Shown here: positions 48,542 through 56,932 of the stretch, piece after piece
How positions within the stretch are numbered: the first letter of the stretch is position 1
How the letters are laid out: each line of letters opens with the position of its first letter
Assembly (NCBI GenBank): GCA_900541035.1
Contig: UQIN01000001.1
Location: 117,061-181,060 of the forward strand
Length of the DNA: 64,000 nucleotides
Direction: 5' to 3'
From: an uncultured Collinsella sp.
GTDB lineage: Bacteria > Actinomycetota > Coriobacteriia > Coriobacteriales > Coriobacteriaceae
Notes under the pieces: generated by a model
Database searches by the model: none
What the model saw: only the letters and a program-made list of their open reading frames with translations
Told to the model about the DNA's origin: nothing
Program-made: the position numbers and the translations under genes

Positions 48542-49393
48542 TCATCTTTCCTGTTTCTCGATGTAGCTTTGCTTAATGACATGCGTCGCCCGTTCGTAGT
48601 CGCTGGCAACGTAAGCAGCGTACAGGGCATCGACAACCATAAGCTGGGCCATACGCGAAGCCATGGCACCGCTGCGGACCAAGGGTTCACTCGCAGCAAC
48701 GCCGAGCACGGCATCGGCCATGGTGGCAAGCTTGGATGATCCATCTACTTTGGTAACGGCCACAACGGGACAGTTGTGACGTTGAGCCTCGACGGTGCAG
48801 TCCAGCACCTCTTGCGTCAAGCCCGAGTAGCTAAAGGCGATTGCCATATCGCCCTCATGCATGTTCTTGGCACATAAGAGCTGATCATGCCAGTCGTCGT
48901 ACAGATGGCACTCTTTGTCGACACGCATGAGCTTTTGCGCCAGGTCGTGCGCGACCAAACGAGAGGCACCAATACCGAACAGATTGACCGCGCGTGCCCG
49001 CTTAAGACGGGCCGCGCATCGCTCCAAGACGGTGTAATCGAGCGTTCGCGCCGTCGCCTCGATCGTGCGCACGTTGCTTTTCATCACCTTCCCCACGATA
49101 CGTTCGATGCTGTCATCCATGGAGATGTCCTCGAGGGCTACGTCTTTCTTGTCACCTAAGAGCGCCAGCTCGGCAATCAGTTCGCGCTGGAACTCCTTGT
49201 AGCCCGCAAAACCCAAACGCTTGCAAAAGCGCAAAATGCTCGAGGGCGAGGAGAACGTGACATCGGCAAGACCGCGGACGGACAGCCCGACCACCTCGTG
49301 CGGATGAGCGCTTACATATGCGATGACATTGCGTTCCGCCGGGCACGCGCTGAGCTCACGCTCGCGAAGCCGCAAAAGCAATCCGTTTGCCAT
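48542..49393 (-). CDS. murR: MurR/RpiR family transcriptional regulator
   Basis: 283 aa. The N-terminal RpiR helix-turn-helix (residues 1-77, with GLADVTFSSPSSILRFCKRLG) is followed by a sugar-phosphate-binding SIS domain (NLFGIGASRLVAHDLAQKL, AIAFSYSGLTQEV). It is expected to repress the mur operon until MurNAc-6-phosphate binds. The start at 49393 has GGAGG 8 nt upstream. It heads the operon murR-murQ-murP-mupG. A 13-bp palindrome at 49428-49440 is a candidate operator. It is one of only two genes in the window ending in TGA. Confidence 0.92.
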   Translation of the reverse strand: MANGLLLRLRERELSACPAERNVIAYVSAHPHEVVGLSVRGLADVTFSSPSSILRFCKRLGFAGYKEFQRELIAELALLGDKKDVALEDISMDDSIERIVGKVMKSNVRTIEATARTLDYTVLERCAARLKRARAVNLFGIGASRLVAHDLAQKLMRVDKECHLYDDWHDQLLCAKNMHEGDMAIAFSYSGLTQEVLDCTVEAQRHNCPVVAVTKVDGSSKLATMADAVLGVAASEPLVRSGAMASRMAQLMVVDALYAAYVASDYERATHVIKQSYIEKQER

Positions 49394-49427
49394 CTCAAAC
49401 ACCTCCGTTGAGAAGAATTAAAGACCA

Positions 49428-49440
49428 ACGAACGATTCGT
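49428..49440. promoter_or_regulatory. Candidate MurR operator
   Basis: ACGAA-CGA-TTCGT is a perfect 5-bp-arm palindrome 35 bp upstream of the murR start. Its location suits autoregulation. It is inferred from position and symmetry only. Confidence 0.4.
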
Positions 49441-49597
49441 ACCGGATACAAACAGCTTTTGCGGTACATTGTGCCGCATCGTGGCGCACAAAGGGCGAGC
49501 GTTCTACCGCTCGCCCCTCAAATCCGACCGCTCGGAAATACGCGCGACACAAAATAATTCAACAAGGTCGCATTATCAGAAACGGGTTTGTTACCGG

Positions 49598-50179
49598 CTA
49601 GCGCCTCGCATGGGCGCCGATCGGCCGAGTCACATGGCGCACCAACGCCGCTGCCAGCAATACCAACAGCATGGCGGTGACATAGCCCGCAGCATCGAAT
49701 CCTAAATCGATAACGTCGAAATGCCTGCCGGGAACAAAGATCTTATGTACCTGATCGCCAACGGAGCAGGCGGCGCAAAAGAGCAATACGGGCACGCAAC
49801 GGGAGCATACGCTCCACGGACGCCTGGAAAAGCAAACCACGACCACGGAGGCGAATAATCCGACGAAGAAAAACTCTACGGTATGGGCAACGCGACGGAC
49901 GTTCGTGCCCACCCACATGCGAATGGAAGCAAGTCGGCCAGACCGGACATTCGAGGCAGCCGAATCGGTGCCCCCGGTCATTCCGTTCTCCGCCTGAGCT
50001 TCACCCGTGGCATCGACAGCCTGAACGCCCGTAGCCTGGCCCTCCACCACACGCGCGGTAGACTCGCTCAGCAACGACGTCTCCACCGCATTTTGCTCCG
50101 TCAGCACCCAGATGCCCGCCAGCGTTGCAACGAACAGAACAATTGCGGTCCATCCGATTATTTGTTTTACGCGCGCCAA
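49598..50179 (-). CDS. VanZ-like family membrane protein
   Basis: 193 aa. One N-terminal helix (IIGWTAIVLFVATLAGIWVL) is followed by an extracytoplasmic loop of about 65 residues rich in Ala/Gly/Ser/Glu, then three helices with the VanZ signature: VAHTVEFFFVG, DQVHKIFVPGRHFDVIDLG and FDAAGY. VanZ-type proteins are linked to teicoplanin resistance in one case but are mostly of unknown role. The start is TTG 50179, chosen because AAGGAGG lies 7 nt upstream. No ATG suits. It is monocistronic. Confidence 0.8.
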   Translation of the reverse strand: MARVKQIIGWTAIVLFVATLAGIWVLTEQNAVETSLLSESTARVVEGQATGVQAVDATGEAQAENGMTGGTDSAASNVRSGRLASIRMWVGTNVRRVAHTVEFFFVGLFASVVVVCFSRRPWSVCSRCVPVLLFCAACSVGDQVHKIFVPGRHFDVIDLGFDAAGYVTAMLLVLLAAALVRHVTRPIGAHARR

Positions 50180-50283
50180 GGGCCAACCTCCTTTTTTGAA
50201 TATCAGCGAGTGTAGCCCCAAATGGCATCGTCACCGTATCAAAATTTGAATCGCAACAGGAAGCGACAAAGCGACGCAAACCC

Positions 50284-50889
50284 CTACCCCGCCTCGCGCA
50301 TCCAGCGATCGAACGTCCCCACGCACACGCCCAGGCACTTTGCTGCCTGGCTGCGGGTAATATCGCCTGCCTCATAGCTATCGCGCACCAGCTCAAACTG
50401 AGGAGGGCACGGCTTGCGAGGTCGACCGAAACGAACCCCTCGCGCCCGCGCCGCTGCAATTCCCTCCGCCTGGCGCCGATGGATATTCTCGCGCTCCACC
50501 TGCGCCACGTAGCTCAGCAGTTGCAGCACAATATCGGCAATCAGGGTGTTGGTCACATCCGGCGCGCCGCTGGCCCTAGCGCGCGTGTCAAGCAATGGCA
50601 TGTCCAACACCACAATGGCAACCCCGAGCTCCTTGGTAATGCGTCGCCATTCCTCAAGAATCTCGGAGTAATTACGACCAAGTCGGTCGATAGAAAGCAC
50701 CACCAGCACGTCCCCGTCTCCCAGGACGTGCAACAGCTCGCGATAATGCGGTCGATCGAAGTCCTTGCCGCTCGCATGGTCGGCATAAATATTCGCTGAG
50801 CCCACGCCATAGGCGCCCAGCGCATCCAGCTGCCGATTCAGATTCTGATCGCGCGAACTCACCCGCGCATACCCGTACACCGTCGCCAT
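50284..50889 (-). CDS. Serine recombinase (resolvase/invertase family)
   Basis: 201 aa. The N-terminal catalytic domain has the nucleophile at Ser11 (YARVSSRDQN), with the downstream Arg residues in IDRLGRN and RENIHRRQAEG. A C-terminal helix-turn-helix follows (GDITRSQAAKCLGVCVGTFDRWM). Small serine recombinases resolve transposon cointegrates or invert segments. No transposase, integron or obvious res/inversion sites are adjacent, so the target is unknown. The start at 50889 is favoured by domain alignment, with a weak GGGG site. An R4 repeat lies 22 bp upstream. Confidence 0.88.
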   Translation of the reverse strand: MATVYGYARVSSRDQNLNRQLDALGAYGVGSANIYADHASGKDFDRPHYRELLHVLGDGDVLVVLSIDRLGRNYSEILEEWRRITKELGVAIVVLDMPLLDTRARASGAPDVTNTLIADIVLQLLSYVAQVERENIHRRQAEGIAAARARGVRFGRPRKPCPPQFELVRDSYEAGDITRSQAAKCLGVCVGTFDRWMREAG

Positions 50890-50910
50890 CTCATCCCCGC
50901 TTTCTTGTAA

Positions 50911-50950
50911 ACCTGCCAAAAGGGACAGGTTTATTTTGGTAGGTTTTACC
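50911..50950. repeat. Repeat family R4, copy 1
   Basis: ACCTGCCAAAAGGGACAGG then TTTATTTTGGTAGGT, with CCTGCCAAAA mirrored by TTTTGGTAGG. A closely similar copy is at 63119-63158. Confidence 0.7.
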
Positions 50951-51012
50951 TCTCAAATAGCAGGTAAGCGGGCGGCCGAGCAGACGACAAGGTAGTCACG
51001 ATTCAAATGCGA

Positions 51013-51036
51013 AGGGCGGTCCCGAAAGACCGCCCT
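51013..51036 (-). terminator. Hairpin terminator of rnr
   Basis: AGGGCGGTC (51013-51021) pairs with GACCGCCCT (51028-51036) around CCGAAA. On the minus strand only a weak T-run follows. It is 30 bp past the rnr stop. Confidence 0.65.
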
Positions 51037-51065
51037 CCGCTCTCTCGCCACGAGTCGGGATTTAG

Positions 51066-53201
51066 CTAATGGATAAGCTTAAAGTCCAAGTGCCCACGCG
51101 TGGTATTGACGCGCGAGACCTCGATAATCACGCGCTGCCCCAGCTCGTAACGGGTGCCCGTGTCGGCACCCGTCAGCGTAAGCGCGTCCTCGTCGAACTC
51201 GAGCCACTCGTTGCCCAGGCTCTTAATTGAAACCAGGCCCTCGACCTGTGTTAGGTCCAAGCGCACAAAGAGGCCCATGCTGCTAACCCACGAGACGGTT
51301 CCGGCATAGCGCTCACCCAGACGGTCCTCATAGTACTGGGCAATCTTGATCTTTTGCGTCGCATGGCTGGCGGCATCTGCCGCGCGCTCGGCATCGCTAC
51401 ATGCGCGGCAGATCTGCGGCAGAATGCGCGGCAGCGACTCGCGCCCCTTGCCGATCAGCCGCGGCGTACGGACCAAGGCGTCCTTGCCGCCGAGCTGCTC
51501 ATAGGCCAACTGCAGTTTGAGCACGCGGTGCACCACCAGATCGGGGTAGCGACGGATGGGACTCGTAAAGTGACAGTAGCACGGCGCGGCGAGCGCAAAG
51601 TGGCCCTCGTTGCGCGGCTTGTACAGCGCGCGCTGCATGCTGCGCAGAAGCAGCGTGTTGACGAGCGGTGCGTTGGCTGTACCGGCGGCAGCATCAACTG
51701 CAGCCTGCAGCTCATCGGGGCTCCCCAGGGCAATACCGGCAGCACGGCGATCGTCGATGATGCCTAGCTGCGCCAGCGCAACGGCGGCACCGTGCAGGCT
51801 ATCGGGGCTCGGATCCTCATGCACGCGATAGCAGGCCTCGATATCACGGTCTGCCAGCCACTCTGCAACGCACTCGTTGGCGAGCAGCATGGCTTCCTCG
51901 ATAAGCGACGTGGCACACGAACGCTCACGCGCCACAATCTGCACGGGCACTCCGTCCTCATCCAATAGAGCACGAATCTCGGCCGTGTCAAAATCGACCG
52001 AGCCGCGGGCGCGACGGATACGACGGCGAAGTTCGGCGAGTTCGTTGGCGGCGACAAGGAAATCGCAGAGGTCGACGTTGTAGCCGCGGGCGACCTCCTC
52101 GCACGCAAGACCGCGCTCAAGCGCTTCCTCGCGCGAGGTCTCGGCAGCCGCAACATCCTCGGCCGCACCCTCCAGCACCGAATACTCAACCGCGCCGGCA
52201 CGCACCAGCAGCGCCTCGGCGCCGTCATAGTCCATACGCACACGCGAGCGAATCACGCTGGGGTACGGATCGTAATGCCGCACGCGGCCCTGCGCATCGA
52301 GCTCGATATCGACGGTAAACGCCAGGCGGTCCTCGTCAGGGCGAAGCGAGCACAGGTCATTGGACAGGCGTTCGGGCAGCATGGGAAGCACGCGATCGGC
52401 CAGATACACCGATGTCGTACGATGACGAGCCTCAAGATCGATATGCCCGTCCCAAGCCACATAGTGTGAAACGTCGGCGATATGCACACCCAGCTTGTAG
52501 CCACCCTCGGGCGTGCGCTCCAACGAAATGGCATCGTCAAAGTCGCGCGCGTCGACTGGGTCGATCGTGATGACAAAGCGGTCGCGCAGATCGCGGCGGA
52601 GCGGGTCCTTAAGCGCCGCGGACACATCGAGCGAAAGCCCCTCGGCCTCGTCCAGCGCGGCCTCGGGATAGCTATCGGTATAGCCGTAACGCGCCATCAC
52701 ATATTGAACGCCCAAATCGGGCGCGTCATCTCCGCCAATGCGGCGTTCGATCGTCACGGTACCCGATTCCAGGCGCGTCGGGTAGGTCAAAATGCGCGCG
52801 ACAACGGCATCACCCGGGTGAACGCCCAGACGATCCGCCGAGGTATCCTCGGGCAGAATGAAGAAGTCGGCCTTCAAACGCGAATCGAGCGGCTCAATCA
52901 CACCGAGCGGACCGGCGGTCTGGTACGTACCCACTACGCTTATGGCTGCGCGCTCAACCACACCCTCGATCACGGCGCGCCGCTCACCGTGCGGGCTGTT
53001 CTTAATGCTCACGGCGACGGTATCGCCGTCCATAATCTCGCGCTTACCGCGACCCATAACCTTGTAGTCGCCGTTCTCGGTTATGACATAGGCACTGTGC
53101 TCATGGAGCTGCACGCGTCCGGTCAGGCTCGGGCGGCGCTCGCTGCGCACCGGTCCACGCTTGTTGCGGGCACAGTGCTTATGCTTGTTGTTGCGCCCCA
53201 T
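51066..53201 (-). CDS. rnr: Ribonuclease R
   Basis: A 711-aa 3'-5' exoribonuclease of the RNB family. The N-terminus is basic, two cold-shock/OB domains follow, then the RNB catalytic domain with DPVDARDFDDAIS (Mg2+-binding aspartates) and HFTSPIRRYPDL, and an S1 domain at the C-terminus (YAGTVSWVSSMGLFVRLD). It degrades structured RNA and, with SmpB/tmRNA, faulty mRNAs. The start at 53201 has AAGGAGG 4 nt upstream. The long Lys/Arg C-terminal tail of E. coli RNase R is missing, so the protein ends at the S1 domain. Confidence 0.94.
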   Translation of the reverse strand: MGRNNKHKHCARNKRGPVRSERRPSLTGRVQLHEHSAYVITENGDYKVMGRGKREIMDGDTVAVSIKNSPHGERRAVIEGVVERAAISVVGTYQTAGPLGVIEPLDSRLKADFFILPEDTSADRLGVHPGDAVVARILTYPTRLESGTVTIERRIGGDDAPDLGVQYVMARYGYTDSYPEAALDEAEGLSLDVSAALKDPLRRDLRDRFVITIDPVDARDFDDAISLERTPEGGYKLGVHIADVSHYVAWDGHIDLEARHRTTSVYLADRVLPMLPERLSNDLCSLRPDEDRLAFTVDIELDAQGRVRHYDPYPSVIRSRVRMDYDGAEALLVRAGAVEYSVLEGAAEDVAAAETSREEALERGLACEEVARGYNVDLCDFLVAANELAELRRRIRRARGSVDFDTAEIRALLDEDGVPVQIVARERSCATSLIEEAMLLANECVAEWLADRDIEACYRVHEDPSPDSLHGAAVALAQLGIIDDRRAAGIALGSPDELQAAVDAAAGTANAPLVNTLLLRSMQRALYKPRNEGHFALAAPCYCHFTSPIRRYPDLVVHRVLKLQLAYEQLGGKDALVRTPRLIGKGRESLPRILPQICRACSDAERAADAASHATQKIKIAQYYEDRLGERYAGTVSWVSSMGLFVRLDLTQVEGLVSIKSLGNEWLEFDEDALTLTGADTGTRYELGQRVIIEVSRVNTTRGHLDFKLIH

Positions 53202-53282
53202 GGCGCCTCCTTACTATCGATTGCGGACTCCAAAGAGTCTACCCAAATGATTCGCGATCCTGCCGTCGCATAGGCATCAAAA

Positions 53283-53312
53283 AACGGGCCGCCCCAAGAG
53301 AGACGACCCGTT
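53283..53312 (-). terminator. Terminator of ftsEX operon
   Basis: AACGGGCCG and CGACCCGTT form a stem with G-U pairs (53283-53312). On the minus strand TTTTTTG follows. It is 25 bp past the ftsX stop. Confidence 0.8.
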
Positions 53313-53336
53313 GGAAGGAATGAATTCCAGGCATGC

Positions 53337-54257
53337 CTACACGCGCAGGTAGCGGCGCATGGCGATGGCAGAACCAAAGAGACCGATAATCACGCCGACC
53401 AGGATCAGCGCAGCATAGGTCACCAGGTAGTACTGCATCGGCAGGGCAAACGACATCCAGCCGATGCTCTCCTGCAGACGCGGAATCATCAGGTTGCGCA
53501 GCAGCTCCAGCACGCCGATGGAAAGCAGCGAGCCCAAAATGGCCTGCAGCACACCCTCGGTGATAAACGGGCCGCGAATGAAGCCGTTGCTGGCGCCGAC
53601 CAGTCGCATAATCGCGATCTCGCGACGACGCGCCGTGATGGACAGGCGAATCGTGTTGTTGATAAAGATGAACGCGATAAAGGTCAGCAGGCCGACGAGT
53701 ACCACGGCAGCAATGCGGATGTAGTTGGTCACCTGGAACAGGCGGCTCACTTCCTCTTGGCCGTACAGCACGCTCGCGTTGACGTCGCCATCATCTGCGA
53801 TCTTCTGGAAATCGGCGTCCTTCTTGAGCTTCTCTGCCGTGCTCTCGACCTTGGACGGATCGTCCATCTCAATTGCAAACGAAGCCGGCAGCGGGTTCTG
53901 GCCATCGAGCGCGCTCATGGTGGCGTCGGCGTTGCCCGACATCTTGCTCGTATACTCGGCCAGCGCGTCGTCCTTGTCCTTGTAGGTCACGGACTTGACG
54001 TTACTCCACGTCTTGAGCTCGGCCTCAAAAGCCTGAACATCGGCCTGATCGGCGTCATCGCTGATGAACGCGTTGATGACAACCTGATCCTCGACGGTGC
54101 CGATCACGGAGTTCAGCATCGCGGAGCCCATGATGAAGAGGCCGATGATAAACAGCGAAAGGAAGATCGTGATGACGGCGCCGAGCGAGGTGGTCCAGTT
54201 ACGGAAGAAGTGGCTGATTGCCTCCTTGAAGGAGTAGCCCACGTTAGTTGGTGCCAT
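53337..54257 (-). CDS. ftsX: Cell division protein FtsX
   Basis: A 306-aa membrane partner of FtsE. A cytoplasmic N-terminus and first helix (VITIFLSLFIIGLFIMGSAM) are followed by an extracellular domain of about 120 residues (DDADQADVQAFEAELKTW), then three helices with the FtsX signature (MRLVGASNGFIRGPFITEG). FtsEX controls peptidoglycan hydrolases at the septum. The start at 54257 overlaps ftsE by 14 nt, with GGGGAGG 11 nt upstream. It is last in the operon. Confidence 0.94.
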   Translation of the reverse strand: MAPTNVGYSFKEAISHFFRNWTTSLGAVITIFLSLFIIGLFIMGSAMLNSVIGTVEDQVVINAFISDDADQADVQAFEAELKTWSNVKSVTYKDKDDALAEYTSKMSGNADATMSALDGQNPLPASFAIEMDDPSKVESTAEKLKKDADFQKIADDGDVNASVLYGQEEVSRLFQVTNYIRIAAVVLVGLLTFIAFIFINNTIRLSITARRREIAIMRLVGASNGFIRGPFITEGVLQAILGSLLSIGVLELLRNLMIPRLQESIGWMSFALPMQYYLVTYAALILVGVIIGLFGSAIAMRRYLRV

Positions 54258-55464
54258 AGTTGCCGTAACCTCCCCTCTCCTGGTCGCGGATAACGTGGCC
54301 GCCCTCGAGGGCGATCACGCGACGGTGCATGCTATCGACCATCTCGCGGTCGTGCGTAGCCACGATCACGGTCGTGCCGGTGCGGTTAATGCGCTCGAGC
54401 AGCTTCATGATGCCCAGCGAAATCGCCGGGTCGAGATTGCCCGTCGGCTCGTCGCAGATCAACAGCGGCGGGCGGTTGACCATAGCGCGGGCGACGGCAA
54501 CGCGCTGCTGCTCGCCACCGGAAAGCTGGTCGGGCAAAGAGTCCATCTGATCGGCCAGACCGACCAGACGCAGGACCTCGGGCACCTGGCTGCGAATGAC
54601 GCCCTTGGGCTTGCCGATGCACTGCAGGGCAAACGCCACGTTTTCGTAGGCGGTCTTTTGCGGCAGAAGCTTAAAGTCCTGGAACACGGCGCCAATCTGA
54701 CGGCGCAGGAACGGAACCTTGCGGTTCTTGATCTTCATGAGGTCCTGACCGGCAACCAGGATGCGGCCGCTCGTCGGCTTGACGTCGCGGTTGAGCGTCG
54801 ACAGCAGCGTGGTCTTACCCGAGCCGGAGTGACCGACCAGGAAGACGAACTCGCCCGGATAGATCTCGATGTTGATGTCGTCGAGTGCAGGCTTGTTGGG
54901 CTGTGCCGGATAGATCTTGGTGACATGCTCCATAAGGATGACGGGCTCGACACCGGCCTGCTTGGCCATCTTCTTGCGGCTCGCCTGCGGGTCGATGGGC
55001 GCGAACACCGACGTAAAATCGGGGTTGTTGAGCGCGTTGTCGAGACTTGCGACCTCGGCGGCCTGATCGCGCTCGACCACCGGCGCAGCGGGCTGCGTGG
55101 GGTCGGGAATAGCGGCAAAAAGACCAGATTGCGCAGGCTGAGGAGCCGGTGTCGCAGGAGTCATGGGGTCGGGGATGCCGGCCATGGTAGGCTGCGACGC
55201 GGCGGCACCAGCCTGAGGCTGCTCCACGCGAGCGGTCACGGCCTGAACGGGCTCAAAACCCGCCGTGCCGGAAAGCGCGACATCGCTGGTGGGATTGTAG
55301 GCAAAGGGATCGGATGCCGGCTGTGCCTGATCTGCCGGCTGAACGGGGGCCTGAGCAACTGGCTGGCCCTCTGAATCCGGAGTGGCGAAACGACTGCCCT
55401 GGACGCCTGGCTGCGTCTTGGGGGCGTCATCGCCCGCACCGGAGGTACGGAAGTGGTTACCCAC
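54244..55464 (-). CDS. ftsE: Cell division ATP-binding protein FtsE with long N-terminal extension
   Basis: 406 aa, nearly twice the usual length of about 230. Residues 1-173 are Pro/Ala/Gln-rich and low-complexity, probably disordered, with two similar GIPDPMTP / AIPDPTQP blocks. The ABC domain starts near 174: Walker A 211-219 (GHSGSGKTT), signature LSGGEQQRVA, Walker B LLICDEPTGNLD. The start is GTG 55464, with AAGGAG 5 nt upstream. An internal ATG at residue 166 (MAKQAGVEP) would give a normal FtsE, so two products are conceivable. Confidence 0.9.
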   Translation of the reverse strand: MGNHFRTSGAGDDAPKTQPGVQGSRFATPDSEGQPVAQAPVQPADQAQPASDPFAYNPTSDVALSGTAGFEPVQAVTARVEQPQAGAAASQPTMAGIPDPMTPATPAPQPAQSGLFAAIPDPTQPAAPVVERDQAAEVASLDNALNNPDFTSVFAPIDPQASRKKMAKQAGVEPVILMEHVTKIYPAQPNKPALDDINIEIYPGEFVFLVGHSGSGKTTLLSTLNRDVKPTSGRILVAGQDLMKIKNRKVPFLRRQIGAVFQDFKLLPQKTAYENVAFALQCIGKPKGVIRSQVPEVLRLVGLADQMDSLPDQLSGGEQQRVAVARAMVNRPPLLICDEPTGNLDPAISLGIMKLLERINRTGTTVIVATHDREMVDSMHRRVIALEGGHVIRDQERGGYGNYGTN

Positions 55465-55568
55465 TGGTGCTCCTTATCGTCGTGCGTTTAAACTACATGA
55501 GCGCTTTGTATTTTAGCAGTATTAGCTTTGCTGCACATAAGAAGCATGGCGTGCTTAGGGATCCCGTC

Positions 55569-55691
55569 GGCCGGGCACAGGGTTACTCTCCAAATCGTCC
55601 TCGGACATGTCGGAGCCCCCGCTGCGCGCTTCGCGCGGCGGGGGCTCCTCCGTCCTGCGGAAAGATTTGGAGAGTAACCCTGTACCCGGCC
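55569..55691. repeat. Compound inverted repeat (28-bp arms with nested hairpins)
   Basis: Arms at 55569-55596 and 55664-55691 match at 27 of 28 positions as reverse complements. Inside them CGGAGCCCCCGC (55611-55622) pairs with GCGGGGGCTC, and a GC-rich tip GCGCG-CTT-CGCGC forms. The whole is a 123-nt three-level structure, unlike a simple terminator. Confidence 0.85.
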
Positions 55692-55820
55692 TGCGGTAAC
55701 TAAGGGGTCGCTGCGTTTTACTTGGGGTGCTGCATATACAAAGTTGGAAGGGTCTGAATTGCACTTTGCTGATATGGGCCCTTTTCCCTGATGGGACCGT
55801 GCTTGAGGGGCGTCTTCATA

Positions 55821-55886
55821 AGTTGCGGTGAAATAGGAACTGTTGAGCCTTTAAGCTGGCAAAACAGTCCTTATTTCACCGCAACT
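55821..55886. repeat. Repeat family R2, copy 3
   Basis: AGTTGCGGTGAAATAGGAAC is mirrored by AGTCCTTATTTCACCGCAACT without its first base. It abuts the transketolase terminator. Confidence 0.85.
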
Positions 55887-55890
55887 GAAA

Positions 55891-55919
55891 CAGGGGCGCT
55901 CTCCAAGAGAGCGCCCCTG
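55891..55919 (-). terminator. Terminator of transketolase genes
   Basis: CAGGGGCGCTCT (55891-55902) pairs with AGAGCGCCCCTG (55908-55919) around a 5-nt loop. A short T-run (GTTTC) follows on the minus strand. It is 71 bp past the stop. Confidence 0.75.
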
Positions 55920-55930
55920 CCGGGTTTCCA

Positions 55931-55972
55931 TAGTACTGGCGAAACAGTTTTATAGTTCTGGCGAAGCAGTCC
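55931..55972 (+). repeat. Tandem imperfect 20-bp direct repeats
   Basis: TAGTACTGGCGAAACAGTTT (55931-55950) and TAGTTCTGGCGAAGCAGTCC (55953-55972) match at 16 of 20 positions, just downstream of the transketolase stop. Confidence 0.5.
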
Positions 55973-55989
55973 TTGAGATCCGCCTTGCC

Positions 55990-56931
55990 TTATGCCAAGA
56001 ACTCTTTGGTGGTCGTCACGATGTTGGCGGCGTCCAGGCCATACTTGTGCAAGAGCTCGGCGCCCGGGCCAGACTCACCGAAGGTGTCGTTGACGCCGAT
56101 CTTCTTGAGGGGCGTCGGGCACTGCTCGCACAGGACGTCGGCAACGGCGCTGCCCAGGCCACCGATCACAGAGTGCTCCTCGACGGTCACGACGTGGCCG
56201 GTCTTGGTGGCGCTCTTGACGATCAGGTCGGCATCGATGGGCTTGATGGTGTGCATGTTGATGACCTCGGCGTCGATGCCCTCGGCAGCGAGCTGCTCGG
56301 CGGCCTCGAGAGCCTCGCCGACCATCAGGCCGCAGGCGATGATGGTCACATCGGCGCCCTCGCGCATGACAATGCCCTTGCCCAACTCGAACTTGTAGGT
56401 CTCGGGGTCGTTGATAACCGGCGAGGCCAAACGGGCGAAGCGCATGTACACCGGACCGTCGCACTCGTAGGCGGCGCGCGTCACGGCGCGGGCCTCGACG
56501 TCGTCGGCGGGAACAATCACGGTCATGCCAGGGATGACGCGCATAAGGGCGATGTCCTCGCAGCACTGGTGCGTGGCGCCGTCCTCGCCCACCGAGATGC
56601 CGGCGTGCGTGGCGCCGATCTTGACGTTGAGGTGCGGGTAGCCGATGGAGTTGCGGACCTGCTCGAAGGCACGGCCGGCGGCAAACATGGCAAAGCTGCT
56701 CGCGAAGGCGACGCGGCCGGTGGTCGCGATACCGGCGGCAACACCCATCAGGTTGCTCTCGGCGATGCCCACATCAAAGAAACGATCGGGGCAGGCGGCC
56801 TTGAACTTGCCGGTCTGCGTTGCGGCAGCCAGGTCGGCATCGAGGACCACAAAGTCGTCGTGCTCGTTGGCGAGCTCGACGAGGGCCTCGCCGTAGCTTA
56901 CGCGCGTGGCGATTTTCTTGACGTCTGCCAT
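55990..56931 (-). CDS. Transketolase C-terminal subunit
   Basis: 313 aa. It contains the pyrimidine-binding and C-terminal domains of a split transketolase (DVGIAESNLMGVAAG, THAGISVGEDGATHQ, VIVPADDVEARA, TVEEHSVIGGLGS). With the N-terminal half encoded just upstream it interconverts pentose and hexose/triose phosphates using thiamine diphosphate. The start at 56931 follows the partner's stop by 1 nt, with GAGGAG about 8 nt upstream, so the pair is co-translated. Split transketolases are common in anaerobes and actinobacteria. Confidence 0.94.
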   Translation of the reverse strand: MADVKKIATRVSYGEALVELANEHDDFVVLDADLAAATQTGKFKAACPDRFFDVGIAESNLMGVAAGIATTGRVAFASSFAMFAAGRAFEQVRNSIGYPHLNVKIGATHAGISVGEDGATHQCCEDIALMRVIPGMTVIVPADDVEARAVTRAAYECDGPVYMRFARLASPVINDPETYKFELGKGIVMREGADVTIIACGLMVGEALEAAEQLAAEGIDAEVINMHTIKPIDADLIVKSATKTGHVVTVEEHSVIGGLGSAVADVLCEQCPTPLKKIGVNDTFGESGPGAELLHKYGLDAANIVTTTKEFLA

Positions 56932-56932
56932 C

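Larger units (their letters stand above)
55465..55989. other. Gene-free stretch rich in repeats
   Basis: No coding frame is supported. From left to right it holds the ftsE promoter side, the compound inverted repeat 55569-55691, an R2 palindrome 55821-55886, the transketolase terminator 55891-55919 and two imperfect 20-bp direct repeats at 55931 and 55953. Confidence 0.7.

Noticed and set aside
55465..55989. Small ORFs in the ftsE upstream gap
   Set aside because: All run through the inverted repeat or R2 palindrome and lack ribosome sites.
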